NCBI RefSeq assembly: GCF_049800915.1
Contig: NZ_JBNAFY010000008.1
Coordinates: 1-64,000 of the forward strand
Direction: 5' to 3'
Origin: Amaricoccus macauensis_A
GTDB lineage: Bacteria > Pseudomonadota > Alphaproteobacteria > Rhodobacterales > Rhodobacteraceae
Length of the DNA: 64,000 nt
The position numbers and the translations under genes are program-made. The notes under the pieces are model-generated. The model saw nothing but the letters and a program-made list of their open reading frames with translations, was not told where the DNA came from and ran no database searches. Positions 34,570-42,701 of this stretch are shown here, piece by piece. The number at the start of each line of letters is the position of its first letter. Position 1 is the first letter of the stretch.

Positions 34570-36174
34570 TCAGACGAACATGAAGTCGCTTTCGTTCAGT
34601 TCCCAGGTCTCGACATTCTCGATCGTGAGGCTGTTCTTGCCGTATTCGATGGTCACGTCATCGCCATGCTGCTCGATCTTGGCTTCGAACTCCCAGTAGG
34701 CGTCGTATTTTTCCATCACGATCTTATCGACGCCCTTCTCGAAGTCGGTGATCACGTCCTCGCCCTTCTTGAAGACGAAGGTGTCCGCGCCCTCGCCACC
34801 GGTCATGACGTCATAGCCCTTGCCGCCATCGATCCAGTCGTCACCGTCACCGCCTTCGATCCAGTCGTTGCCCTTGCCACCCGAGAGCTTGAGCTCGATG
34901 AGCTTGTCCAGTCCCTTGCCGGCTTCGATCGTGTCATCGCCGCCAGCGCCATCGACCTCGAGCTTCTCCGTGGTGCCAATGTCGAGCGTGAAGTTGCCCA
35001 GATTGACCCGCTCGAAAGCGACTCGATCGCCGTTGGCTTCGATGACGAAGTGATCCCCTGCTTCGAGCGCACCCTCGACCTCGGCGGTGTCATACCCTTC
35101 ACCACCTTCCATCAGGTCGGACCCGTCGCCGTTGTCCCACTCCATGGTGTCATCGCCCGCGCCGCCGAACATGCTGTCGTCGCCGACTTCACCTTCGAGC
35201 TCATCGTCACCCTCGTCACCGTAGAGCTTGTCGTTGCCGTCGCCTCCGATGATCTCGTCATTGCCTTCCCCGCCCGAGAGCTTGAGCTTGATGATATCGG
35301 CCAGGCCCTCGCCCGCCTCGATGGTGTCGTCACCGCCCTGGCCGTTGACCTGCAGCTCCTCGACCTGCTTCAGGGTGATCCCGAAAGGCCCGAGGTTCTC
35401 GCGGGCGAACTCGACCTTCTCGCCATAGGCTTCGATGGTGAACGCGTCTCCTGCGGCATCGGCGCCGTTGACGATCTGGGTGTCGTATCCCTTGCCGCCC
35501 TTGAACACGTCGGTTCCGTCGCCGTTGTTCCAGACGTTGGTGTCGTCCCCGTAACCACCGTAGATCTTGTCGTTGCCGCGGAAACCGACCGTGAGGTCAT
35601 CGCCTTCGTCGCCGTAGATCTTGTCTTCGCCGTCACCGCCGCGGATGAAGTCATGCCCTTCGCCACCCGATAGCTTCAGCTTGATGAGATCGGCCAGGCC
35701 CTCGCCGGCTTCGATGGTGTCGTCGCCGCCAAGACCGTTCACCTTGAGCTCCTCGACGTCCTTCATGGTGACGCCGAACTGGCCGAAATTGACCCGGTCG
35801 AGCTGAACCTTTTCGCCGTAGGCCTGGATAAGGAACTCGTCGCCGAGATCGGCCGAGCCGTTGACGATCTGGGTGTCCCAGCCCTTGCCGCCGTAGAACT
35901 TGTCCGTGCCGTCGCCATTGTTCCAGATGTTGGTGTCGTTGCCATACTCGCCATAGATCTTGTCATTGCCGCGATCGCCGAGCATCACGTCGTCCCCGCC
36001 GCCGCCCTTGATCGTGTCTTCACCGTCGCCGCCACGGACGGTGTCGTCACCACCCTTGGCCTTGATCTTGTCGTCGCCGCCGAGGCCTTCGATCACTTCG
36101 GCCCATTCGGTGCCCACGATGTAGTCGTCGCCTTCGGTTGCGGCCTTCGGGAGGATCTTTTCGAGCTTCGCCAT
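34570..36174 (-). CDS. RTX calcium-binding protein with three large internal repeats
   Basis: A 534-residue acidic protein. After a short N-terminus (MAKLEKILPKAATEGDDYIV) it contains about three tandem copies, residues roughly 50-170, 170-295 and 295-415, of a unit made of RTX nonapeptides followed by NNGDGTD, a YDT(Q/A) turn, a beta segment with EAYGEKVEF-like sequence and GGDDTIEAGEGLAD. The C-terminus (DTFVFKKGEDVITDFEKGVD and a final NESDFMFV) is like the type I secretion tails of the RTX proteins at 22191 and 24545. The ATG at 36174 has GGAG seven bases upstream. It is probably secreted; no enzyme domain is visible. Confidence 0.85.
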   Translation of the reverse strand: MAKLEKILPKAATEGDDYIVGTEWAEVIEGLGGDDKIKAKGGDDTVRGGDGEDTIKGGGGDDVMLGDRGNDKIYGEYGNDTNIWNNGDGTDKFYGGKGWDTQIVNGSADLGDEFLIQAYGEKVQLDRVNFGQFGVTMKDVEELKVNGLGGDDTIEAGEGLADLIKLKLSGGEGHDFIRGGDGEDKIYGDEGDDLTVGFRGNDKIYGGYGDDTNVWNNGDGTDVFKGGKGYDTQIVNGADAAGDAFTIEAYGEKVEFARENLGPFGITLKQVEELQVNGQGGDDTIEAGEGLADIIKLKLSGGEGNDEIIGGDGNDKLYGDEGDDELEGEVGDDSMFGGAGDDTMEWDNGDGSDLMEGGEGYDTAEVEGALEAGDHFVIEANGDRVAFERVNLGNFTLDIGTTEKLEVDGAGGDDTIEAGKGLDKLIELKLSGGKGNDWIEGGDGDDWIDGGKGYDVMTGGEGADTFVFKKGEDVITDFEKGVDKIVMEKYDAYWEFEAKIEQHGDDVTIEYGKNSLTIENVETWELNESDFMFV

Positions 36175-36384
36175 TTTCAATCTCCAAAACTTTCTGTTTC
36201 CGCGATGCTCACCGGATGGCTAATCGGCCACTCCGGCCCCTCATCTCGTGCATCGCTGATCATGGGTCGTGGCGGGGCGGCGATCGGTTCAGAAAAAAAT
36301 CGCGGGAAGTCGCAAAAAAGAGCCGGCCGCCGGGAAGTGCCGACGGCCGGGCAGATCTAAACCAATGATTTCAGGTGGTTGTCT

Positions 36385-37605
36385 TCAGGCCGGGATCCGC
36401 GTTTCCATCGGCGTGATGCGCCGGATACCGCCAAACCCCTCGAGCCGGGGTGCACGGGTGAGCTCGATCCCTGGCGCATTCCGGGCAATCGCGCCGATCA
36501 TTTCCTCGATTTCGGCCCGCGCGAGCATCTCGCCGATGCAGCGATGCACCCCGCCCCCGAAGACGAGATGGTCGCGCGGGTGGCCCTCGCGGCGGATGTC
36601 GAACCGGTTCGGGTCCGGGTAGGCCTCCGGGTCGCGCAGGGCCGAGAGGGTGGAGAGCACGATCATCTGTCCCGCCGGGATCTCCACACCGTCCACCATC
36701 AGCGGCATCGCCGCCAGCCGGACCGTGGAGCCGATGGGGGGCTCGAACCGCAGCCCTTCGTTCACCGCCCCCGCGATGAGCGAAGGATCGGCCCGCAGGG
36801 CGGCCCATTGGTCGGGATGTTCCAAAAGCAACGCCGTGGTCATGGCGATGGCGCCGCGGGTGGTGTCGCTGCCGCCTATGATCAGCCCCATCACCTGGTG
36901 GGCGAGCCGGTCGAGGCTCATGGCCTGCGTCTTGCGCCAGGCCGCCACGACACGGCTCAGCATGTCCTCCTGCGGGGCAGCGATCCGCCGCGAGAGGTGA
37001 AGCCTAACATAATCATGCAGTTCACCGGCCGCGGCCTCGATCTCTGCATGCCGTTCGGCCGGATAGACCGGGACGAGAAGGTTCGCCACGATATAGACCA
37101 GCCGTGCGAAATGCGGGGCTTCCTCCCGCGGAAGGCCGAGAATGGCGGCAATCATTTCGGCCGGCGCACGCGAGGCAGCATGCGCAAGGAAGTCGAAGCT
37201 TTCGCCGCGGGGCATTTCGGCGGTGATCGTCTCGGCCGTGGCGCGTATCCCGCTGCGGAGCCCCCGGATCGCGCCATGGGAGAAACTCGCGGCAAAGAGG
37301 CTGCGCCCGGTGCGGTGGTCCTGACCGTTCGAGAACAGGAAGAAATCGGCGAGGAAGCGCGTGGCCCGGCCTTCGGGCACCCCGTTGTAGCGGGCGTAAT
37401 CGGTGCCCTCGATCTGCACGGTCCGCGTGTCGCGCAGGATCGCGGCCACATCGCGGGCGCGCAGGACCATGAAGCGGTGCTCGCTTGTCCGGATGACCGG
37501 GGTTTCGCGGCGAAACCGGGCGAAGACCGCATGCGGGTCTTCGTTCAGAAGGATGGCGGGATCGACGAGCGTCGCCTCCCTCGGGGCGGTGGTCTGGGCG
37601 GCCAT
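36385..37605 (-). CDS. Cytochrome P450
   Basis: A 406-residue soluble bacterial P450. The haem loop FGGGVHRCIGEMLA has the axial Cys near 356. The I-helix reads GGSDTTRGA (usual AGxDTT with Ser in place of the usual variable residue), and the K-helix ExxR is EGLRFEPP. It would hydroxylate an unknown small substrate and needs ferredoxin and reductase partners, which are not adjacent. It stands alone, divergent from the sigma-factor gene. A copy of the 17-bp palindrome lies inside the coding sequence at 37501 (encoding RRET). Confidence 0.94.
   Translation of the reverse strand: MAAQTTAPREATLVDPAILLNEDPHAVFARFRRETPVIRTSEHRFMVLRARDVAAILRDTRTVQIEGTDYARYNGVPEGRATRFLADFFLFSNGQDHRTGRSLFAASFSHGAIRGLRSGIRATAETITAEMPRGESFDFLAHAASRAPAEMIAAILGLPREEAPHFARLVYIVANLLVPVYPAERHAEIEAAAGELHDYVRLHLSRRIAAPQEDMLSRVVAAWRKTQAMSLDRLAHQVMGLIIGGSDTTRGAIAMTTALLLEHPDQWAALRADPSLIAGAVNEGLRFEPPIGSTVRLAAMPLMVDGVEIPAGQMIVLSTLSALRDPEAYPDPNRFDIRREGHPRDHLVFGGGVHRCIGEMLARAEIEEMIGAIARNAPGIELTRAPRLEGFGGIRRITPMETRIPA
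37501..37517. repeat. 17-bp palindrome, central G
   Basis: GGTTTCGCGGCGAAACC, a perfect 8-bp-arm palindrome inside the P450 coding sequence. It is the leftmost copy and the only one with G at the centre. Confidence 0.75.
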
Positions 37606-37777
37606 GTGCGGGCTCCTGCAAGATATCCGGCCCGTTCCTGCTTAGGTCCATCATGCCGGAATCGGGCGGGCCTGTGAAACGAATTGATGCAGGGGTCTGT
37701 CGCGTGGGGTGGCGCGGCGGTTCAAAGGTGGCAGGAAGGGTTTGGGCCGCGGTAAAATCGCGCTATAGGGAGCCTTC

Positions 37778-38347
37778 ATGTGTCCGGATGGGTGTGCAGG
37801 TGCGGAGCCGAGTGAAGTGATGGAGGATGCCGACCTCATCCGGCAGGTGGGCGCAGGCGACAAGCTTGCGATGAAGGCGCTCTACGAGCGGCATTCGGAC
37901 GCGCTCTTTCACTTCCTGCGCTTCCGGCTGGGCGATGCCCATGAGGCGGCGGATGTGATGCAGGAGGCGTTTCTCGAGGTCTGGCGCAATGCCGGCCGTT
38001 TCGAGGGCCGCTCCTCGGCCAAGACCTGGATCTTCGGAATCGCGCGCAACAAGGCCATCGACCGGATGCGCCGCCGGGGGAAGATGGTGCTGGGCGAACC
38101 GGACCAGACCATTCCCGATGACGCGCCCTCTCCCGAGAAGGTCATGGAGAACGCGTCCGATGTCGCCCGGGTCCGGGCCTGCATGGAGAAGCTGAGCGAC
38201 GCGCACCGGACGGCCGTGCGCATGGCCTTCTACGAGGACATGTCCTATCCGGAGATCGCGGAGGCCGAGGCCGTGCCGGTGGGCACGATCAAGACCCGCG
38301 TCCACCACGCCAAGCAGCTCCTGAAACACTGCCTCGGGCGGACGTAG
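37778..38347 (+). CDS. ECF-type RNA polymerase sigma factor
   Basis: A 189-residue sigma-70-family protein with regions 2 and 4 only. Region 2 spans about 20-90 (HEAADVMQEAFLEVWRNAGR, then ARNKAIDRMRRRG). Region 4 is about 130-185 (YEDMSYPEIAEAEAVPVGTI, then KTRVHHAKQLLK). ATG 37778 has GGGAG seven bases upstream; ATG 37820 is an alternative. The anti-sigma-like gene at 39075 and the subtilase at 39913 probably belong to the same signalling set, now separated from it by a parDE module. Confidence 0.93.
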   Translation: MCPDGCAGAEPSEVMEDADLIRQVGAGDKLAMKALYERHSDALFHFLRFRLGDAHEAADVMQEAFLEVWRNAGRFEGRSSAKTWIFGIARNKAIDRMRRRGKMVLGEPDQTIPDDAPSPEKVMENASDVARVRACMEKLSDAHRTAVRMAFYEDMSYPEIAEAEAVPVGTIKTRVHHAKQLLKHCLGRT

Positions 38348-38385
38348 AGGCACCGCCATTGCTCTGGCGTGCTGCGCGCCGTAAT

Positions 38386-38402
38386 ATGCTACTGAGTAGC
38401 AT
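38386..38402. promoter_or_regulatory. Candidate ParD operator
   Basis: ATGCTACTGAGTAGCAT is a palindrome with arms ATGCTACT/AGTAGCAT around one central G, sixteen bases before the parD start. Ribbon-helix-helix antitoxins bind such sites to repress their own operon. Binding here is inferred from position. Confidence 0.65.
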
Positions 38403-38417
38403 CAGAAAGGCGGCATC

Positions 38418-38675
38418 ATGAGCATCAAGGCTTCGATATCGCTGACCGAAAGTCAGGAGGCCTATGCGCGCAGTCTCGTGGCGCAGGGCCGGTATTCCAG
38501 TCTCAGCGCGGTTCTCCAGCAGGGGCTTGAGTTGCTGCGCGAGCAATCCGAAGCTTCCGATGCCTTGCGGGAGATTCTCGACGAGCGCCGCGCCGGCGTC
38601 TTTGTCTCGCTCGAGGAAGGGCGCCGCAATACACGGGACATGATTGCGCGGAAACGGGCCGAGCGTGGCCTATGA
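38418..38675 (+). CDS. parD: ParD-family antitoxin
   Basis: An 85-residue ribbon-helix-helix antitoxin (SIKASISLTESQEAYARSLV, YSSLSAVLQQGLELL) with a charged C-terminal toxin-binding tail ending RNTRDMIARKRAERGL. It would neutralise ParE and repress the operon. The gene precedes parE, overlapping by 11 bases if ParE starts at the GTG at 38665. The promoter should lie in 38348-38417, where ATGCTACTGAGTAGCAT (38386-38402) is a 17-bp palindrome and a plausible autoregulatory operator. It may stabilise the replicon. Confidence 0.93.
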   Translation: MSIKASISLTESQEAYARSLVAQGRYSSLSAVLQQGLELLREQSEASDALREILDERRAGVFVSLEEGRRNTRDMIARKRAERGL

Positions 38676-39009
38676 GGTCATTCGCTCGGCGGATGTGGAT
38701 CGCGACCTCGAACTGATATTCGAATTCCTTGTCGAGACAGCGGAAAGTTTCGGTGACAGCACGGATACGGCCTTTCTCCGCGCTGGTGAGCGGCTCGCTC
38801 AGATCGAGGATACCATGGAGACCCTGGGGGACATTCCCCATCAGGGAACGCGGCGGCCGCATCTCGGTGGCGGTGTGCGCAATGTCACCAAGGGGCGCGC
38901 TATTTATTATTTCGATGTCGACGATGATCGGCAGATCTTGCGCGTTCTCGCCGTATTTTTCGGCGGACAGGATCATGACGCCCGTATTCTGTTTCGATTG
39001 CTCACCTGA
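38665..39009 (+). CDS. parE: ParE-family toxin
   Basis: A 114-residue RelE/ParE-superfamily toxin. Seen: VIRSADVDRDLELIFEFLVE at the N-terminus, GDIPHQGTRRPHLGGGVRN in the middle and a C-terminal RVLAVFFGGQDHDARILFRL, close to the usual ParE ending. ParE members poison DNA gyrase. GTG 38665 is taken as start since it gives the normal N-terminus and an 11-base overlap with parD; a TTG at 38644 is less likely. With parD it forms a complete type II toxin-antitoxin module. Confidence 0.9.
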   Translation: MAYEVIRSADVDRDLELIFEFLVETAESFGDSTDTAFLRAGERLAQIEDTMETLGDIPHQGTRRPHLGGGVRNVTKGRAIYYFDVDDDRQILRVLAVFFGGQDHDARILFRLLT

Positions 39010-39030
39010 CAGTCAGCCACGCTTTCCCGT

Positions 39031-39047
39031 GGTTTCGTTCCGAAACC
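39031..39047. repeat. 17-bp palindrome, degenerate centre
   Basis: GGTTTCGTTCCGAAACC keeps 7-bp arms but has a 3-base centre that differs from the other copies. It lies just after parE. Confidence 0.5.
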
Positions 39048-39074
39048 TTGCAGTCGGAGTCCCGTGAGGGCCTG

Positions 39075-39698
39075 CTACTCCTGTGCGCTTTCGACGAGAG
39101 GCGAAGCCTGCAGTGCGGTCAACCCGTCGGCCCGGTCGGTTTCGCTGCGGAACCCGAGGGTCCAGAGTCCGATGGCGCTGGGGCCGCCGGTGACCTCGGC
39201 ACTGATCTCCTGCAGCAGCGCGCGGATCTCGCCTTCCGTTGCCTCCGGCGCAAACGCCACGCGCAGGTTGAACCCCTCCACGGGCGCCTCGCTCACCGGC
39301 GCATAGCCTGGCAGGTCCCCCGGACGCTCGGTGAGCAGCGGCACCACCGCCACCTGCCAAAGCCCGATGGCGACCACGGCTGCGGCTGCAAGCTGCCAGA
39401 CGGGCCGAAGCTGGAACACCTGCCCCCTGCCCTGCCCCGTCCCGGTCTCCGCCTCAGCGGGCTTTTCCGCATCGATGGCACGCGAGAGCCGCGACCACCC
39501 GAGCGAACCCGGTGCATTCACCTCCGCCGCTTCCGTCTCTGCCGCGGCGCGCACGCCCCGGATCATCGCGATATCGGCGGCAAGCTGGGGCTCCTCGCGG
39601 GCAAGCCCGGAGATGCGCTCCGCCTCCGCAGGATCGAGATCGCCGCGCACGAAGGCTGCAAGTGTCTCGTCATCGGGCATGTCCGGTCTCGTGACCAT
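39075..39698 (-). CDS. Anti-sigma-factor-like membrane protein
   Basis: A 207-residue protein. Residues 1-80 (MPDDETLAAFVRGDLDPAEA, then ERISGLAREEPQLAAD) resemble anti-sigma cytoplasmic domains without a zinc site. One membrane helix lies at about 100-120 (WQLAAAAVVAIGLWQVAVVP). The outer domain (LRVAFAPEATEGEIRALLQE, GPSAIGLWTLGF) resembles the ferredoxin-like fold of subtilase propeptides. ATG 39698 has GGAGG eight bases upstream; a longer frame to 39869 lacks support. It is divergent from the subtilase gene at 39913. It probably sequesters the ECF sigma at 37778. A palindrome copy lies in its coding sequence at 39138. Confidence 0.65.
   Translation of the reverse strand: MVTRPDMPDDETLAAFVRGDLDPAEAERISGLAREEPQLAADIAMIRGVRAAAETEAAEVNAPGSLGWSRLSRAIDAEKPAEAETGTGQGRGQVFQLRPVWQLAAAAVVAIGLWQVAVVPLLTERPGDLPGYAPVSEAPVEGFNLRVAFAPEATEGEIRALLQEISAEVTGGPSAIGLWTLGFRSETDRADGLTALQASPLVESAQE
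39138..39154. repeat. 17-bp palindrome, one mismatch
   Basis: GGTTTCGCTGCGGAACC differs from the consensus at one arm position. It lies in the anti-sigma-like gene, where it encodes FRSET. Confidence 0.6.
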
Positions 39699-39912
39699 TT
39701 CGATATCCTCCAGTCCGGCCTCGAACGCGCCCCTCGCGCGAGGCAGAAACGGGCAGAATTCTGATCCTGCTCTGCCCGTATACGAATATTGGTCGCGCGG
39801 GGCAAAAGCGCGGTTCAATTTTCGCGGCCCTTGGGCAAAGATTTTCGCGGGGTGAATTTGAACCGCCACCGGGGGTGGCTCGACAGATCATTGATGGCAG
39901 GGAGATGAGTGA

Positions 39913-41088
39913 GTGAAGTCGGTAAAGTCCAAACTGTGGTCCTGTGTGCGGTTCGCCGGAACGGGTGCGCTTCTTGCCATCACCGTCGCCTGCGCACCGG
40001 AGCCGCCCACGCTCTCGCCGCCCTCCCAGGCGGAGGTGCGCCGCGATCTGACATCAGTAGTCGATGACCGGGAGATCGTGGCGCTGGTCTCGACCGAGGA
40101 GGCCGCCGGGCGGTTGGAAACGCGGGTGACGGCGCGGGGCTACCAGGTGCTGGCTCGCGAGCGGCTCGGGGCGCTGGGAATGACGCAGTTCGTGCTCGGG
40201 CTTCCGCCGGACCAGACACCGCTCGGGGCTATCGCGGAGATCGAGGCACTGGAGCGAAGTGCGACCGCAGGCGTCAACCACGCCTATACGCTTCAGGCCG
40301 AGAGCGGGTCTGCGCGCGAATATGCCGGCGCGCTCATGGAATGGCCCGAGGGCGGCTGCGTTGCGCTGACCGCCGTGGGCGTGATCGACGGCGCGCTCGA
40401 CCCCTCCACACCGGCGCTGAGCGGCACGCGCGTGGTGCAGGAGGATTTCACGGGTGGCAATGCGCTGGCAGCCGAGCATGGCACGGCGATTGCAGCCCTC
40501 ATCGGCGGCGAGGGGCGGCTCACGGGCGCCACGCTCTACAGTGCCGCCGTGGTGGGACGTGGTGGCGATGCGGTGGCAGGCGTTGATGCGATGACGCGTG
40601 CCATGGACTGGCTGGCGGCAAACGATGTCTGGCTGGTCAACGTGAGCCTCGCTGGTCCCTACAACAAGATCCTTGATCGGGCGATCCAGGCCGCGGGCGA
40701 CCGGGGCATGGTGCTGGTGGCAGCCGTGGGCAATAGCGGACCGGGCACCGCGCCGCGCTACCCGGCAGCATTCTCGCAAGCCATCGGGGTGACGGCGGTG
40801 GATGCGGCGGAGGGGCCATATGCGCGGGCGCCCGAGGGCAGCCATATCGATTTCGCGGCGCCGGGCGTCGATGTCTTCGTGCCCACGGGTGCGGGCTACA
40901 TGAGCGGCACCTCGATCGCGGCCCCCTTCGTGACTGCGATGATCGCGGCCGAGCCGGGGCTGGCGGGTGGCGGCTCGGCAAGTGCGCTTCGGCGCGGGCT
41001 GGCGCAATCGAGCCGGGATCTGGGCCCCGAGGGTCGCGACGAGATCTATGGCTACGGGCTGCCCCAGACCGGCGGGGGGTGCGGCTGA
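39913..41088 (+). CDS. Subtilisin-like (S8) serine protease, probably exported
   Basis: A 391-residue S8-family peptidase from GTG 39913 (GGGAG upstream). The N-terminus (VRFAGTGALLAITVACAPEP) is a signal peptide with a possible lipobox ending at Cys27. Residues about 50-130 form a propeptide-like domain. The catalytic triad is visible: Asp about 159 in VGVIDGALD, His about 189 in AAEHGTAIAALIGG and Ser about 334 in YMSGTSIAAPFV; the oxyanion Asn is in VAAVGNSGPG. It may cleave the anti-sigma-like protein's outer domain or itself. The start codon region contains an inverted iteron-like sequence at 39917. Confidence 0.88.
   Translation: MKSVKSKLWSCVRFAGTGALLAITVACAPEPPTLSPPSQAEVRRDLTSVVDDREIVALVSTEEAAGRLETRVTARGYQVLARERLGALGMTQFVLGLPPDQTPLGAIAEIEALERSATAGVNHAYTLQAESGSAREYAGALMEWPEGGCVALTAVGVIDGALDPSTPALSGTRVVQEDFTGGNALAAEHGTAIAALIGGEGRLTGATLYSAAVVGRGGDAVAGVDAMTRAMDWLAANDVWLVNVSLAGPYNKILDRAIQAAGDRGMVLVAAVGNSGPGTAPRYPAAFSQAIGVTAVDAAEGPYARAPEGSHIDFAAPGVDVFVPTGAGYMSGTSIAAPFVTAMIAAEPGLAGGGSASALRRGLAQSSRDLGPEGRDEIYGYGLPQTGGGCG
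39917..39931 (-). repeat. Iteron-like site in the subtilase start
   Basis: AGTCGGTAAAGTCCA is the reverse complement of TGGACTTTACCGACT, the iteron with two differences. It lies within the first seven codons of the subtilase gene, about 6.5 kb from the origin. Confidence 0.6.
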
Positions 41089-41097
41089 AACCGGGGA

Positions 41098-41114
41098 GGT
41101 TTCGCAGCGAAACC
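41098..41114. repeat. 17-bp palindrome, central A
   Basis: GGTTTCGCAGCGAAACC lies nine bases after the subtilase stop and before the convergent LysR gene's end. Confidence 0.8.
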
Positions 41115-41134
41115 CCCTTGGTTTCGGCGGGGCA

Positions 41135-42037
41135 TCACCTGCGCAGGGCCGGTGCGAGGGCCTCGCTGCCGAGCGCGCCGAGAAGCAGGCGGATCAGCCC
41201 GCGCCGCGGTGCGTTGGCTGGCCAGACAGCATAGGCGTCGATGGGATCGGGCTCCCATTCGGGTAGTACATGAACCACGTCGCCCACGGCAACGTCATGC
41301 TCCACCAGGAATTCGGGAACGATGGCAAGCCCAGCCCCGGTGCGCATGAGACGATACATGGCCTGGGCGTCGTTCGTGGAAAGCCGTGGTTCCGGCTTCA
41401 GCGAGACCTGCGCGCCGGTCCGGTTGCGAAAAGGCATGGGCGCGTTCTGGACCGGGGTGAGCGCGATCCAGTCCCAGTCCTGAAGCTGCCGCGGAGTTTC
41501 GGGCCGCTCGCGTCCGGCCATGTATCCCGCGGACGCCACCAGCCTGCGCCGCGAGGTGAAGAGGACGCGGGAGGTGGCGGTTGTCTTGCCGCCCGGTCCG
41601 AAGCGGATCGCGAGGTCGAACCCGTCGTCGATCAGATCCTTTCGGGTATCCGAGAAATCGAGCGACAGGCGAATGCGCGGATGGGCCTGCGAAAACGCAG
41701 CGATGGAGTCGAGCAGCGGCGAGAGCGACAACACGGCCGGCGCGGTGATCCGAAGCTCTCCGCTCGGTTCGCGGGCCGAAAGCGACAGCTCCGCGATCTC
41801 GTCCTCGACCGCCTCCAACATCCGCTGGGTTGCGGCCAGGAGCTTTGCGCCCTCTGGCGTAAGAGTGAGCTTGCGGGTTGTGCGGTAGAGCAGCGCCACA
41901 CCGAGCCGGTCTTCCAGTTCGGAAATGTGATGGCTGACGACCGACGGCGAGAGCCGCAACTCGCGCGCCGCTCCCCGGAACGAGCCGTGGTCGATCACCT
42001 TGGCGAAGATCGCCATCTGCCGCAGGTGGTCGAGCAT
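41135..42037 (-). CDS. LysR-family transcriptional regulator
   Basis: A 300-residue regulator. N-terminal winged helix: FAKVIDHGSFRGAARELRLS and PSVVSHHISELEDRLGVALL. The effector domain starts near 90 (GELRITAPAVLSLSPLLDSI). It is divergent from the NTF2-like and NmrA-like genes across a 123-base gap that contains two inverted repeats, so it probably controls them. The gene is of the usual length. Confidence 0.94.
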   Translation of the reverse strand: MLDHLRQMAIFAKVIDHGSFRGAARELRLSPSVVSHHISELEDRLGVALLYRTTRKLTLTPEGAKLLAATQRMLEAVEDEIAELSLSAREPSGELRITAPAVLSLSPLLDSIAAFSQAHPRIRLSLDFSDTRKDLIDDGFDLAIRFGPGGKTTATSRVLFTSRRRLVASAGYMAGRERPETPRQLQDWDWIALTPVQNAPMPFRNRTGAQVSLKPEPRLSTNDAQAMYRLMRTGAGLAIVPEFLVEHDVAVGDVVHVLPEWEPDPIDAYAVWPANAPRRGLIRLLLGALGSEALAPALRR

Positions 42038-42064
42038 TATGCAAATTTTCCGAACAGTGTTATT

Positions 42065-42086
42065 AAGCTATCGCAGCTTATGATAG
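42065..42086. promoter_or_regulatory. Candidate LysR operator between divergent genes
   Basis: Two overlapping inverted repeats: AAGCTATCGCAGCTT at 42065-42079 (arms AAGCT/AGCTT) and CTATC-N9-GATAG at 42068-42086. They sit between the LysR start (42037) and the NTF2-like start (42161). The spacing resembles T-N11-A LysR sites. Binding is inferred. Confidence 0.55.
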
Positions 42087-42160
42087 GTTTCGATTTGGTC
42101 AATATCTCCCGCAACGAAGCCTGTGGCCGCCGGCCGTGGCACCGAACACCGGAGATCCAG

Positions 42161-42652
42161 ATGAACCGCAGAGAAATCCTTGCCGCCTCGGCTGCCGCCG
42201 TCACCGGACTGGCTGTCGCAAACGTGGCGCGTGCACAGGCCGCCGATGATCAGGGCCAGGCCTCCTTCGATACCGTGATGGCCTACATGGGTGCGATGGG
42301 CGAAGGCGACATGGAAAAGATGTCCGCGCTGATGGCCGACGACATGGTCTGGATGAATGACGGCGACGAAAGCCTGCCCTGGATCGGCGTCTGGGAAGGT
42401 AAGGAGAAGGTCTTCGAATTCCTCGGCCTCTTCTCGGAGAACTTCCAGACGACCCTGTGGGAGAACACGGATGCCTTCGCCTCGGGTGACACGGTGGCCG
42501 TGTTCGGCCGCATGAACGGCATCACCACCCATTCCGGTCGGGAGACCGGCGAGTTCAACTTCGCCCTGCGCGCGAAGGTGCGCGACGGCCAGGTCGTTCT
42601 CTGGAACTGGTTCGAGGACAGCTTCGCGGTGAGCCGGGCCTATCACGCCTGA
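42161..42652 (+). CDS. Tat-exported NTF2/SnoaL-like protein
   Basis: A 163-residue protein: a twin-arginine signal (MNRREILAASAAAVTGLAVA, cleavage near residue 26 after ARA) and then an NTF2-like cone fold of about 130 residues (TVMAYMGAMGEGDMEKMSAL, WIGVWEGKEKVFEFL, FALRAKVRDGQVVLWNWFED). Proteins of this fold bind small ligands or have isomerase/hydrolase roles; no catalytic set can be named. ATG 42161 follows GGAGATCC. It is divergent from LysR and 49 bases before the NmrA-like gene. Related proteins are often annotated as ketosteroid isomerase-like. Confidence 0.8.
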   Translation: MNRREILAASAAAVTGLAVANVARAQAADDQGQASFDTVMAYMGAMGEGDMEKMSALMADDMVWMNDGDESLPWIGVWEGKEKVFEFLGLFSENFQTTLWENTDAFASGDTVAVFGRMNGITTHSGRETGEFNFALRAKVRDGQVVLWNWFEDSFAVSRAYHA

Positions 42653-42701
42653 GCCTGTCCTTCCCACCCTCCCCTCTTCCAACCCCTGACAGGAGCCCGA
42701 C

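Noticed and set aside
39917..39931. The iteron-like site at the subtilase start as a second replication origin
   Set aside because: It is a single copy without DnaA boxes, an A+T-rich element or a second initiator gene.
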